Shown here: positions 12,175-20,800 of the stretch, piece after piece | Numbering within the stretch: the first letter of the stretch is position 1 | Layout: every line of letters starts with the position of its first letter | Assembly (NCBI RefSeq): GCF_000004195.4 | Contig: NC_030683.2 | Span: 73,937,764 to 74,001,763 of the forward strand | Direction of reading: 5' to 3' | Length of the DNA stretch: 64,000 bases | Source of the DNA: Xenopus tropicalis | Taxonomy: Eukaryota; Chordata; Amphibia; Anura; Pipidae | Position numbers and translations under genes: made by a program | The notes under the pieces: generated by a model | Seen by the model: only the letters and a program-made list of their open reading frames with translations | Databases searched by the model: none | Told to the model about the DNA's origin: nothing

Positions 12175-12612
12175 TTAAAGGGCCAGTATACTTTAAAAAC
12201 GTCTTGCTGATTTGTACTTAGAAAAGTGGAATACCATAGCTGATGGTAATAAGATATCTTTTTTTTTATCTTTTCAACATATGTATATAACATGGGTCTT
12301 GCTATGTCTGGGGAGCCACATAGGACATAGATGTTCAGTTAGTTTGTGAGCAAGCAGGTCAGATTCAAACGGAAACTAACTGAACAGTAATGTCCAATAT
12401 GCCCCCCTCAAGTCACTGATTGGCTACTGACTGCTAACAGCTTAGAGAGCTGTAAAGGAGGAAGTAGTGCTATGGCCATTATGTTAGACATCTGCTCACT
12501 CCAGCCTTTATAGATTACATTTTTGCCTAAATAACTATATTACAAATATTTTTTATTTTGCACAGTCTATCTGTTTTGCCGTTTTCATTTTTACACTTAA
12601 CTGCTCCTTTAA
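12175..12612. mobile_element. T2/Kolobok-type MITE
   Basis: A 438-bp element that begins TTAAAGGGCCAGTATAC and ends, on the opposite strand, TTAAAGGAGCAGTTAAG. The TTAA target and TTAAAGG termini are the hallmark of the T2 MITEs known from Xenopus. It has no coding capacity. Confidence 0.7.
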
Positions 12613-12930
12613 GGCCACCGATTATTTTTATAAGCCTCCAAACATAGACTAGTTCTGCTTAATGTAAGCACCAAACTACCAAAAGTAGCACATACCCAGT
12701 GACTGATTGCCCCATGTGCCTTCGGCATTACCCCTGTCATAGGGCAGGAAGTAAGGACAGGATTTATTTGCATCCTTGACACCTATGCGGTTTCCCCCAC
12801 CTGCCCCACATGAATACAGCACTATCAAACTTCAGTAGCACTCTATTCATCTGGGAAGTGCAGGTCCTTGTGCTCCATTCTTCAGTGAATAAACTTTCAG
12901 CATTCTGTCCTCTGCAAATATTTTTTGCAT

Positions 12931-13778
12931 GTAATCGTGTTGATGGAAGCGCATGGAATTAGAGAAAAACAAAAGCAAAACTAGTGCAATACGTACAAAA
13001 CTTTCTTTGTGACTAAAACGCTAAAAGATTTTTAGCGTTCTAATTTGGTGCAAAATGTGCAAATATATTAAGTGAATCGAACAATCAAAAGTGCTTATAT
13101 ATCAGCCCAATGCAGTGTATCACACCCACACGATGTGTCCAAAGTAAATGCTCACCAGATTTAATTAAAATAAGAGCATGTAGAGAAGTCAATTCGGCTA
13201 TTGATTGCAGTGCATCCTTAGTCCTCAGAGTATATGGAATGAAGAGGAATCGAAAATAGTATAAAATCGTTTAATATGTAAAATAAAGCCCCTGCACAAT
13301 GCAGGCTACTTACAGTGTGAAGCAGTATATCAGACACAACAAAAAGCCCAACGCGTTTCGCGTGCTCACGGCACGCTTCCTCAGGAGCAAATGCTGTAAG
13401 TAGCCTGCATTGTGCAGGGGCTTTATTTTACATATTAAACGATTTTATACTATTTTCGATTCCTCTTCATTCCATATACTCTGAGGACTAAGGATGCACT
13501 GCAATCAATAGCCGAATTGACTTCTCTACATGCTCTTATTTTAATTAAATCTGGTGAGCATTTACTTTGGACACATCGTGTGGGTGTGATACACTGCATT
13601 GGGCTGATATATAAGCACTTTTGATTGTTCGATTCACTTAATATATTTGCACATTTTGCACCAAATTAGAACGCTAAAAATCTTTTAGCGTTTTAGTCAC
13701 AAAGAAAGTTTTGTACGTATTGCACTAGTTTTGCTTTTGTTTTTCTCTAATTCCATGCGCTTCCATCAACACGATTAC
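12931..13778. repeat. near-perfect inverted repeat, 385-bp arms
   Basis: The arms 12931-13315 and 13394-13778 have exactly the same length and, read by eye, no clear mismatch. A transcript across it would form a long hairpin. Confidence 0.8.
13351..13388 (-). ncRNA. hammerhead-like core in the fold-back spacer
   Basis: On the minus strand CUGAGGA (13384-13378) is followed by a perfect 6-bp stem (GCGUGC / GCACGC, loop CGUGA) and then GAAAC (13359-13355) and GCGUUGGGC. CUGANGA and GAAA are the two invariant boxes of the hammerhead ribozyme. An extra A precedes stem II, and I cannot assign stem III or the cleavage site, so activity is unproven. Confidence 0.5.
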
Positions 13779-13943
13779 ACACATCTGAGACCCATCTAAA
13801 AAGGGAGGGTTGTTCTTATGAGGAGGCAGCACACGATCACACAGTTTCTACTATACTGAAGATTTGGTTTCAAAGAACTCCACCAAGAAGCGCTGAGTAT
13901 TTGGGGGACCACCCTATTAACTGTTACACAAATATTTTTTGCA

Positions 13944-14450
13944 CTTTGCACCCTGTCTAATGGGTAGTAAATGAGCTTTTATTTCTACTACATTACTAAT
14001 TCTAATTAAAGCTTAACAAATATGTTAATACTTCCCATCCTATATACATTTCTTAATATAGGATATTTTGTTAGCTTTGGCTGCCACAGATTAATATTTA
14101 TTGCTGTCACATTTTCTGTCATGTACAACCATGATCCTTTGCCTTCAAAGATTTACAGTATTTACTTACAGTAGAAACACCATGTTAACCCTCAATTTAT
14201 GTTTTTCAGGTGACCAGAAAAATATGGTGTTAAATTCAGGAAATGTAAAGTTAGGGAAATGCATTATAAGTTATATATTGGTGGGACCACAAAAAAAGTG
14301 TAAAATGCAGGAAAACTTGAAATTAGGGTATGTCAAATTGACATTTTACTGTAATTTTACTGTAATGTTATGTTACTAACATTCCATTATCCAAAATTGC
14401 CAATAGGGAATCTAAAATGGAACCTATGTCCAGTTTAAAATCTTTCTATT
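13944..14450. other. no recognised gene
   Basis: About 500 bp of AT-rich DNA between two retroelement insertions. I see nothing that I can name. Confidence 0.4.
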
Positions 14451-14831
14451 AAAGGAGATGTTGTATACGCAGTCCAGTGTAGCGAGGAGTGCACAGACCT
14501 TTACATTGGTGAGACAAAGCAACTGCTCTCCAGGCGAATGGCTCAGCATAGGAGGGCGAACACTACAGGCCATGAGTCTGCTGTATTTCTACACCTAAAA
14601 GACAAGGGACACTCCTTTGAAAATAGCAACATCCAATTTTTGGACAAAGAAGACCGCTGGTTTGAAAGAGGTGTAAAAGAGGCCATTCATGTCAAAGTGG
14701 AGAAACCATCCCTAAACAGAGGCGGGGGACTTCGACACCATCTGTCTGCTACATACTATGCTGTTCTAACATCTGTACCCCGGCAGTTTCAGAACTCTTC
14801 ACACATCCATTCATGCAACTCTAACAAGTAA
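14451..14831 (+). pseudogene. GIY-YIG endonuclease C-terminal part of a Penelope-like protein
   Basis: The frame is open from 14451 through the stop after 14828, about 126 codons, although the first ATG is only at 14538. The start of the fragment reads GDVVYAVQCS, followed by DLYIGETKQLLSRRMAQHRR, which is the GIY-YIG module: a LYIGET strand, then the helix with the conserved arginine (SRRMAQH). Further on come HFLHLK-like and FLDKEDRWFERGVKEAIHV blocks and an LNRGGGLRHHLS tail. In the family this domain nicks target DNA for reverse transcription. The reverse transcriptase part is missing, so the protein is a remnant, although its frame is surprisingly intact, which suggests a fairly young insertion. 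Confidence 0.75.
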
Positions 14832-15000
14832 CACCTGTTTGAAGAGTTGCATGATACTTTGGTAATCCTTTCAAAGTAACTCCCACAGCATTTACACCTC
14901 TGTGAGTTTCAGATGTCACCTTTCTGAAGAGTTACATAGTGCCATTGTGATTGGATTAGTGGAAGAGTATATATGCTGAGGACTTCCCATACCAGTCAGT

Positions 15001-15045
15001 TGAACTGAAGAAGCTGCTCGGATGAGTAGTGAAACATCTTCAATG
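15001..15045 (+). ncRNA. Penelope-type hammerhead motif
   Basis: CUGAAGA (15005-15011) is followed by a stem (CUGCUC / GAGUAG around GGAU, 15014-15029) and GAAAC (15031-15035). The outer TGAAGA and TCTTCA can also pair, giving a simple nested hairpin that would compete with the ribozyme fold. Its place at the end of a GIY-YIG coding element fits the minimal hammerheads known in Penelope-like retroelements. Cleavage was not assessed. Confidence 0.55.
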
Positions 15046-15060
15046 ATTACCAAACAAGTC

Positions 15061-16544
15061 CAGTTGCTTTAAATTTATTTATACTAGATTTAGTGAACTA
15101 ATATTGAAACATTTTAAAATGTTAGTGTTAGTCCATCTTAGTTCATCTTAGTGCATTGTGCCTGATTTTCAGCTATCAGAAGAAGCCAGCACTACACAAC
15201 AGAACTGCTTTCAGATAATATATTGTTTCTCATGACTTGGCTGAGGCTCACTTTTTATTTTTATTATTGAGTGCTATTCTCATATCTACCAATAAATATG
15301 GGAATAGGAGTATTTTCAAGGGGCTGTGTTCTTGCTCCCTTCACATTGTTCTGCTGATCTGCTGCTGGGGGGTGAAGGGAAGAGGGATGATATCACTCCA
15401 ACTTACAGTGCAGCGGTAAAGTTTTACTAAAGTTTATCAACTTTAGTACAAGTCACATGACTGAGAGCACGTGGGAAACTACTAATATGTCTAGCCCCAT
15501 TTTAAAATTAAATATCAAAAAATCTGTTTACTCTTTTGAAAAACAGATTTCAATGCAGTATTCTGTTGGAAATGTGTTACTAACAAATGCATTTTGTGAT
15601 AATCATGATTTCCCATGACAGAATACAAGAAACGTTTTTATACAATTTCTAAGTAATTATCTAAATTACCTTCAATACAAATACATGAAAGTGTTGAAAA
15701 TGTGCATTTTTAGTTTATGAGTTTGCTTCTCCTTTTATGTGGCTGTATAGCTGTGCAAATATAAGGGTTGTTTTCCCTTCATATAATATGTATGGAAAAC
15801 ATAATATTTATTTTTCTTTCCTTCTTTGGTTAGCTTTGGTGCCACAAGGTATCTGTAAGTGAAAGGACTTAGGAAATGGGAAAAGAAGCAACAATTGTAT
15901 AAGCTTTTAGATGTCAAACAGAGCATCACGTAAAACAGAACATATTTCTTGTGTTTGGCATGACACGTGGCCCTATTCTTTTGGCACAAGTGTGCTGCAT
16001 CTATTGGTGCAGAATGCTAAGGGAACCCTGGAGCCAGCAGTTGGTTGCTGGGATAGCTCCAAGGCTCTCCTGCTGCAATAGGCGCAGAAACCCCTGAGAA
16101 GTAGTATCAAGGCCCAAAAGTCCTTGTTGGGGTTGAAGCTGTATTCAGATAGTCCCATTCATGGGATCCAAGGGCTTAAGAATCTTATTCAGGCAAAAGA
16201 TCAGGGCAGGCAGAAGTCAACATATTCAGAATCAAAGCAGAAAGTAAGGAACCAGAATATCACATCAAAATAGTAATTAGTGGCACCCAAAAGTTAATCT
16301 AAGTCCTATATAAAGGAAATGAACCCGGGTCTCCAACTTCTATGTATATGGAATTTTAGCACCAAAGCATGGCACAATAACATCATATGGTGCCGACGTG
16401 ACATTGCATACATAGGCGCTGCCATTTTGCTATAGGGGAGGAGCAATGAGTGCATTCTGATGCAAGTGCCCTATAGGCATAACTCACTGTGTGTAAATAG
16501 TATTTATTAATAAACTATTTCCCAACTTATGATGCATATTGTTG
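15061..16544. other. no recognised gene
   Basis: Mostly AT-rich; short ORFs only, none with motifs. The GC-richer patch at about 15990-16150 has no recognisable feature. Confidence 0.4.
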
Positions 16545-16603
16545 TTTCCCGGGGGGGTGGAGGGAGGGTGTAAGGGTGGGGAGGGGGGGGGGCTGACTCT
16601 TCT

Positions 16604-17173
16604 TTATGGTAATAATGCAGGTAGGTGTTCAGTTAGCCAGGGGGTCCACACTTTGTGGAATTTTTGGGGGCATCCTCTGCTAAGGTATGTCAGGTAGTAT
16701 AGGGGGATTGAGCTGTTAATTAGGTCTATCCATTGTCTTTTATTGGGGGGTTGTTCTGATTTCCACTTGATAGCTGTTTTTTCAGCTGGGGTGGGGGTTG
16801 TGTCCTCCACCTGGTTTAGTAACAGTAAAGAAATATCTTTACTAAATATCTAGAGGTATGATGAGTGCCAGTAAGCGGCTAATTTCTTCAGTTATTTTGG
16901 ACCAGAATCTTTTTATTATAGGGTAGTCCCACATTATGTGTATATAGTCAGCTGGGGATTGGGAACATTTTGGGCAGATGTCGGGGATTTTTGGGTTAAT
17001 TCGGTGGAGTCTGTGGGGGTTAGATAGGTTCTGTGTAGAAATCTGAATTGGATCATTTTATCTTTGGAGCTGATTAGAGTTGTGTTATAAGTTTCTAGGG
17101 TCTCTATCCACATTTCAGGTGTTAGGTGGGGAATATCTTTCTTCCATTTGTCGTATAGTTTAGGGAGTATGGG
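16604..17173 (-). pseudogene. L1/Tx1-type ORF2, distal C-terminal part
   Basis: Minus-strand frames give LPKLYDKWKKDIPHLTPEMW just inside the chromovirus target site, then a FLHRTYLTP block, and after a frame break IKWKSEQPP, YYLTYLSRGCPQKFHKVW and a stop near 16604. This is the usual C-terminal end of L1-type ORF2, downstream of the reverse transcriptase, with the tryptophan-rich terminal segment. It continues ORF2 from 22786-23326 on the other side of the chromovirus, with the ATGGG duplication at the junction. Confidence 0.65.
17169..17173. other. target-site duplication, left copy (ATGGG)
   Basis: ATGGG abuts the left LTR and is repeated at 22786-22790 directly after the right LTR. Five bases is the usual integrase stagger of Ty3/gypsy elements. 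Confidence 0.9.
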
Positions 17174-17459
17174 TGTAAGGATACTCACCGTGTTCGCCGT
17201 GTTGTCCGCCGTCGGCATGGTTTTCGTCGCTCAGTGCGTGTCGCGGCCTGAACGTCGCGTCGCATTGTGCGCATTCTCGCGCTCGTCCTGGTGCGCGCGC
17301 GATTATGCGCGCGCATCCATTGAGACGGGTTGCGTACATGCGCGGCGACTTTTCGCGAGCGCGTACGGTGAAATTACGCGCGCGTATAGCGTTACGCGGC
17401 GTGCGTCTTGACGCACGTCAGGTGCATTGCGTGCGTCTTGACGCCCTTCCCCCCTGGGC

Positions 17460-17467
17460 TATTTAAA
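17460..17467 (+). promoter_or_regulatory. TATA box of the left LTR
   Basis: TATTTAAA, about 30 bases upstream of G17490. That spacing puts the predicted transcript start at the GCCTGGTTAT stretch that is complementary to the primer site. The same box recurs in the right LTR at 22432. Confidence 0.7.
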
Positions 17468-17489
17468 GCTGGTTACAATGCCTATCAGT

Positions 17490-17499
17490 GCCTGGTTAT
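17490..17499 (+). promoter_or_regulatory. predicted RNA 5' end, self-primer stretch
   Basis: GCCTGGTTAT lies where transcription should start and is the exact reverse complement of ATAACCAGGC at 17816-17825. In Tf1 of fission yeast the first bases of the RNA fold back on the primer site, are cleaved and prime minus-strand synthesis; the same layout is seen here. Confidence 0.6.
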
Positions 17500-17815
17500 C
17501 ACGGTCCACTCCTAAGATACCTAGCCTGTTCCTGTTCCTGATACTTCGGTTTGACCCTGTTCTGCTTTTGACCTTCCGACTACTCTCTGTTCCTGACTTT
17601 GGCCTGTTTACCGTTTAAGAACCTCTGCTGCCTGACTCGACCCGGATCTGCCTGACCAAGCCTTCGTCTCATCCTTGTGTACCTCATTTCCGGCCTCACC
17701 GGCTACTCGTCACTCCCTCAGTTCCCTGTACCATCTTCAGGTGAGCTTAGGCTGTGTGGGGCGCTCGTGGGTCTCTCTCTCTACACGTCTGATCCTACCT
17801 GGTAAGCCTGACAGA

Positions 17816-17825
17816 ATAACCAGGC
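17816..17825 (+). promoter_or_regulatory. candidate self-priming primer-binding site
   Basis: ATAACCAGGC begins two bases after the LTR end, the position of a primer-binding site. It lacks the TGG that pairs with a tRNA CCA end, but pairs over ten bases with the predicted RNA 5' end (17490-17499). It lies just upstream of the ATG at 17832. Confidence 0.65.
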
Positions 17826-17831
17826 CATAAA

Positions 17832-20800
17832 ATGGATCAAGAAGAGGAACCCAATACTCTCGCCTTGTTGTCCCAGCAATTAGACGCTTTAACCCTGGCG
17901 GTGCAGGAGTTGCAAGGGGGTTTCAACTCCTTCCAAGAACAATTGAATGATCTTCAGTACCCCGCTGCTGCTGCAGGTCCAGCAACCGCTCCCCCTTCGG
18001 AACCCCAAGTTGGACTTGCCCTTCCTGCTGGATTCGCCGAACCCAAGATTCCTCTCCCTGATCGTTTCACAGGGGATAGAAAGACTTTTCGCTCTTTCAT
18101 GAACGCTTGTAAACTGTTATTTACATTAAAACCCCGGACTTATCCTTCTGAACAAGCTCGTGTGGGTACGGTTATCTCTTTGCTACAAGGCGAGCCTCAG
18201 ACCTGGGCTTTTCGGCTTATGGATCAGCAAGATCCGGTATTGTCCCGTGTTGAGACCTTTTTTCAAGCTATGGCCGTCCTCTATGATGACCCTCATCGGA
18301 CGTCGTCTGCTGAAACGGCTCTACGTTCCCTTCACCAAGGTAGACGTCCAGTGGAGGACTACACCCTAGAGTTCCGCAAGTATGCGGCCGATACTGATTG
18401 GAACGAGGCAGCTTTAAAGCATCAATTTCGCATTGGTCTCACAGAGAGCCTAAAGGACGAACTTGCTCGGACCGGTATTCCTGAATCACTAGAGGATTTC
18501 ATCCTACTAACCATTCAGCTTGACCGAAGACTTCGAGAGAGGAAAGTGGAACGTCAGACCCTTACTGCTCCGTCTTGGGTCACACCTCGTGCTCCACCTC
18601 CTATTCGAGTTGATCCCTCTGCTCCATCTCTTCCCGATCCAGAACCTATGCAAATTGGTGCCCTTAGGTCTGCTCTGTCCTCTGAGGAACGTCTCAGACG
18701 TCGCCGCCTTGGCTTATGCCTCTACTGTGGGTTGTCCGGACATCTTCTTCGGGATTGTCCCACCCGTCCTTCCATTCCGGGTAAAGACCTCAAAAGAATA
18801 AACTGTCAATCCGATTTGTGTCCTGCTCCGCTTCTCACAGTTTCCCTTATCTTACAGTGGGAAGACAAGTCAGCGGAGCTCCAAGCAATAATTGACTCCG
18901 GGGCCAGCGGATGTTTCATTGATGTTCAGGTAGTGAAATCCTTCCGTATTCCTCTTCGACTCAAGAAGGTTCCCATGTTTATCCGTACGGCGGATGGGTC
19001 TGCTATCAACTCTGGTCCTGTAACACAAGAGACTTTACCTTTAAGTTTATCCCTCAATAAAAGACATATTGAGACCCTATGTTTTGATGTTGTAGCTTCT
19101 CCTCTGTTTCCAGTAATCCTTGGTTTACCCTGGTTACGAGCGCATAACCCTTCCATTGATTGGTCTTCTGGAAAAATGACTTTCTGTTCCAATTATTGTT
19201 CCCAAAACTGTGGTGAAAAGTCTTCTCTTCATTTTTGTTCTCTAGTGGACAAGTCCGACGTCCTTCCTGAGCCCTATCGGGAATTTGAAGATGTTTTTGA
19301 CAAGAAGGGAGCTGATGTTCTTCCACCACACCGTGAATATGATTGCCCTATTGAACTTCTCCCTGGGGCACAAATCCCTTTTGGGCGTATTTATCCACTG
19401 GCCGAATCTGAGCTACTCGAACTACGCCGCTATTTGGATGAAAATTTAGCCAAAGGATTCATTCGTCCTTCTACATCGCCCGCTGGAGCTGGGATTTTTT
19501 TTGTGGAAAAGAAAGATCATTCCCTTAGGCCTTGTATAGACTATCGTGAGCTAAACAAAATCACTGTCAAGAACAGATATCCTTTGCCTCTTATTCCTGA
19601 ACTTTTCCAACAGATCAGAGAAGCAAAAATCTTCTCCAAATTGGATCTTCGGGGTGCGTATAATTTGGTCCGTATTCGCAAAGGGGATGAGTGGAAGACG
19701 GCCTTTCGAAGTCGTTACGGTCATTTTGAGTACCTCGTCATGCCCTTCGGCCTATGCAACGCTCCAGCAACTTTTCAACACCTGGTTAACGACATCTTCA
19801 GAGACTTTTTAGACATTTTTGTTATCATCTACTTGGACGATATTCTTATATTTTCTAAAGATCTTGAAGAACATAGAAAACATATGAAGAAAGTCTTCCT
19901 ACGACTTCGGACCCATCAGCTATTTGTGAAGCTTGAAAAATGTCTCTTTGAAAAAACTACCATAGACTTCCTGGGTTTTATTATTTCCCCTTTTGGTATC
20001 CGGATGGACCCCAAAAAGATTTCTTCCATTTTGGACTGGCCTGCTCCTACCTCTAGGAAAGCGGTTCAACGCCTCGTTGGCTTCGCTAATTTTTACCACA
20101 AATTTATCAGGAACTTCTCTCAGATAATTCTACCCATTACAGAGTTAACTCGTTCTAATCAAAAATTTGTTTGGACTTGTCAAGCTCAGACTGCCTTTGA
20201 AATCCTAAAAAAGCTTTTTACCTCCGCTCCAATTCTATGTCATCCTGATCCATCTCTGCCCTTCACTTTAGAGGTGGACGCTTCAGAGTCAGCAGTTGGT
20301 GCTATTCTCTCCCAAAGGATGGGACTAAGTGAAGAATTGCATCCAGTAGCCTTCTTTTCTCGGAAACTTAATAAATCAGAACAGAACTATGATGTTGCAG
20401 ATCGGGAACTTTTGGCCATAAAATTAGCATTAGAGGAGTGGCGTTATCTCTTGGAAGGTGCTAGATTCCCAATCCTCATACTCACCGATCACCGCAACCT
20501 TGAGTACCTACGTTCAGCCAAACGTCTAAGACCAAGACAAGCCAGATGGGCTCTGTTCTTTATGAGGTTTAATTTTCACATTACTTATCGTCCAGGTGCC
20601 AAGAATGTCAAACCTGATGCCCTTTCCAGGATGTTTTCTGCAGATGCAGACTCTACGCAGAGAAGTGAACCCATCCTTTCTCCCAAACATTTTCTTATAA
20701 TACAATCTTCTTTAATGAACCAGTTGAAAGAAGTCTCTAGTACTATCTCTGATCCTCCTTCTACAAAGAATTTATCTTTTAGGAATGGACTTTTCTTCCA

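Larger units (their letters stand above)
12930..13928 (+). mobile_element. hammerhead-bearing fold-back insertion, 999 bp
   Basis: The insertion is flanked by a perfect 15-bp target duplication (CAAATATTTTTTGCA at 12915-12929 and 13929-13943). It consists of an inverted left arm (12931-13315), a 78-base spacer that holds a hammerhead-like core on the minus strand, a right arm (13394-13778) that appears to be a near-perfect inverse of the left, and a unique 150-bp 3' tail containing AAGAAGCGCTGAG. The same tail (AAGCGCTG) ends the elements at 48070-48590 and 51040-52145. The order resembles a 5'-inverted copy produced during target-primed reverse transcription, as seen for Penelope-type elements. 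There is no ORF, so it must be mobilised in trans. Confidence 0.75.
14451..15060 (+). mobile_element. Neptune-like Penelope element, 5'-truncated 3' end
   Basis: It consists of an in-frame GIY-YIG-type coding end (14451-14831), a 3' UTR and a hammerhead-type motif at 15005-15042. The 5' break lies at or just before 14451. The short insert that remains after 5' truncation is the usual outcome of target-primed reverse transcription. The order GIY-YIG then hammerhead is that of Penelope-like elements, where the ribozyme lies in the terminal repeat. Confidence 0.75.
17174..17813 (+). repeat. left LTR, 640 bp
   Basis: It starts TGTAAGGATACTC and ends AAGCCTGACA. The U3 part (to about 17489) is extremely CpG-rich, with palindromic GCGCGC blocks around 17290-17315 and a directly repeated GTGCGTCTTGACGC (about 17401 and 17431). 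A TATA box lies at 17460. Abundant CpGs have not yet decayed to TpG, which agrees with youth. R and U5 follow and are T/C-rich. Confidence 0.95.

Noticed and set aside
17148..17411. 83-87 codon ORF present in both LTRs
   Set aside because: It lies in U3, which is stop-poor because it is GC- and CpG-rich. It overlaps the end of gag-pol in another frame and has no motif.
17814..17831. tRNA-type primer-binding site after the left LTR
   Set aside because: No TGG start and no match that I recognise to a tRNA 3' end; the self-complementary stretch explains the position better.
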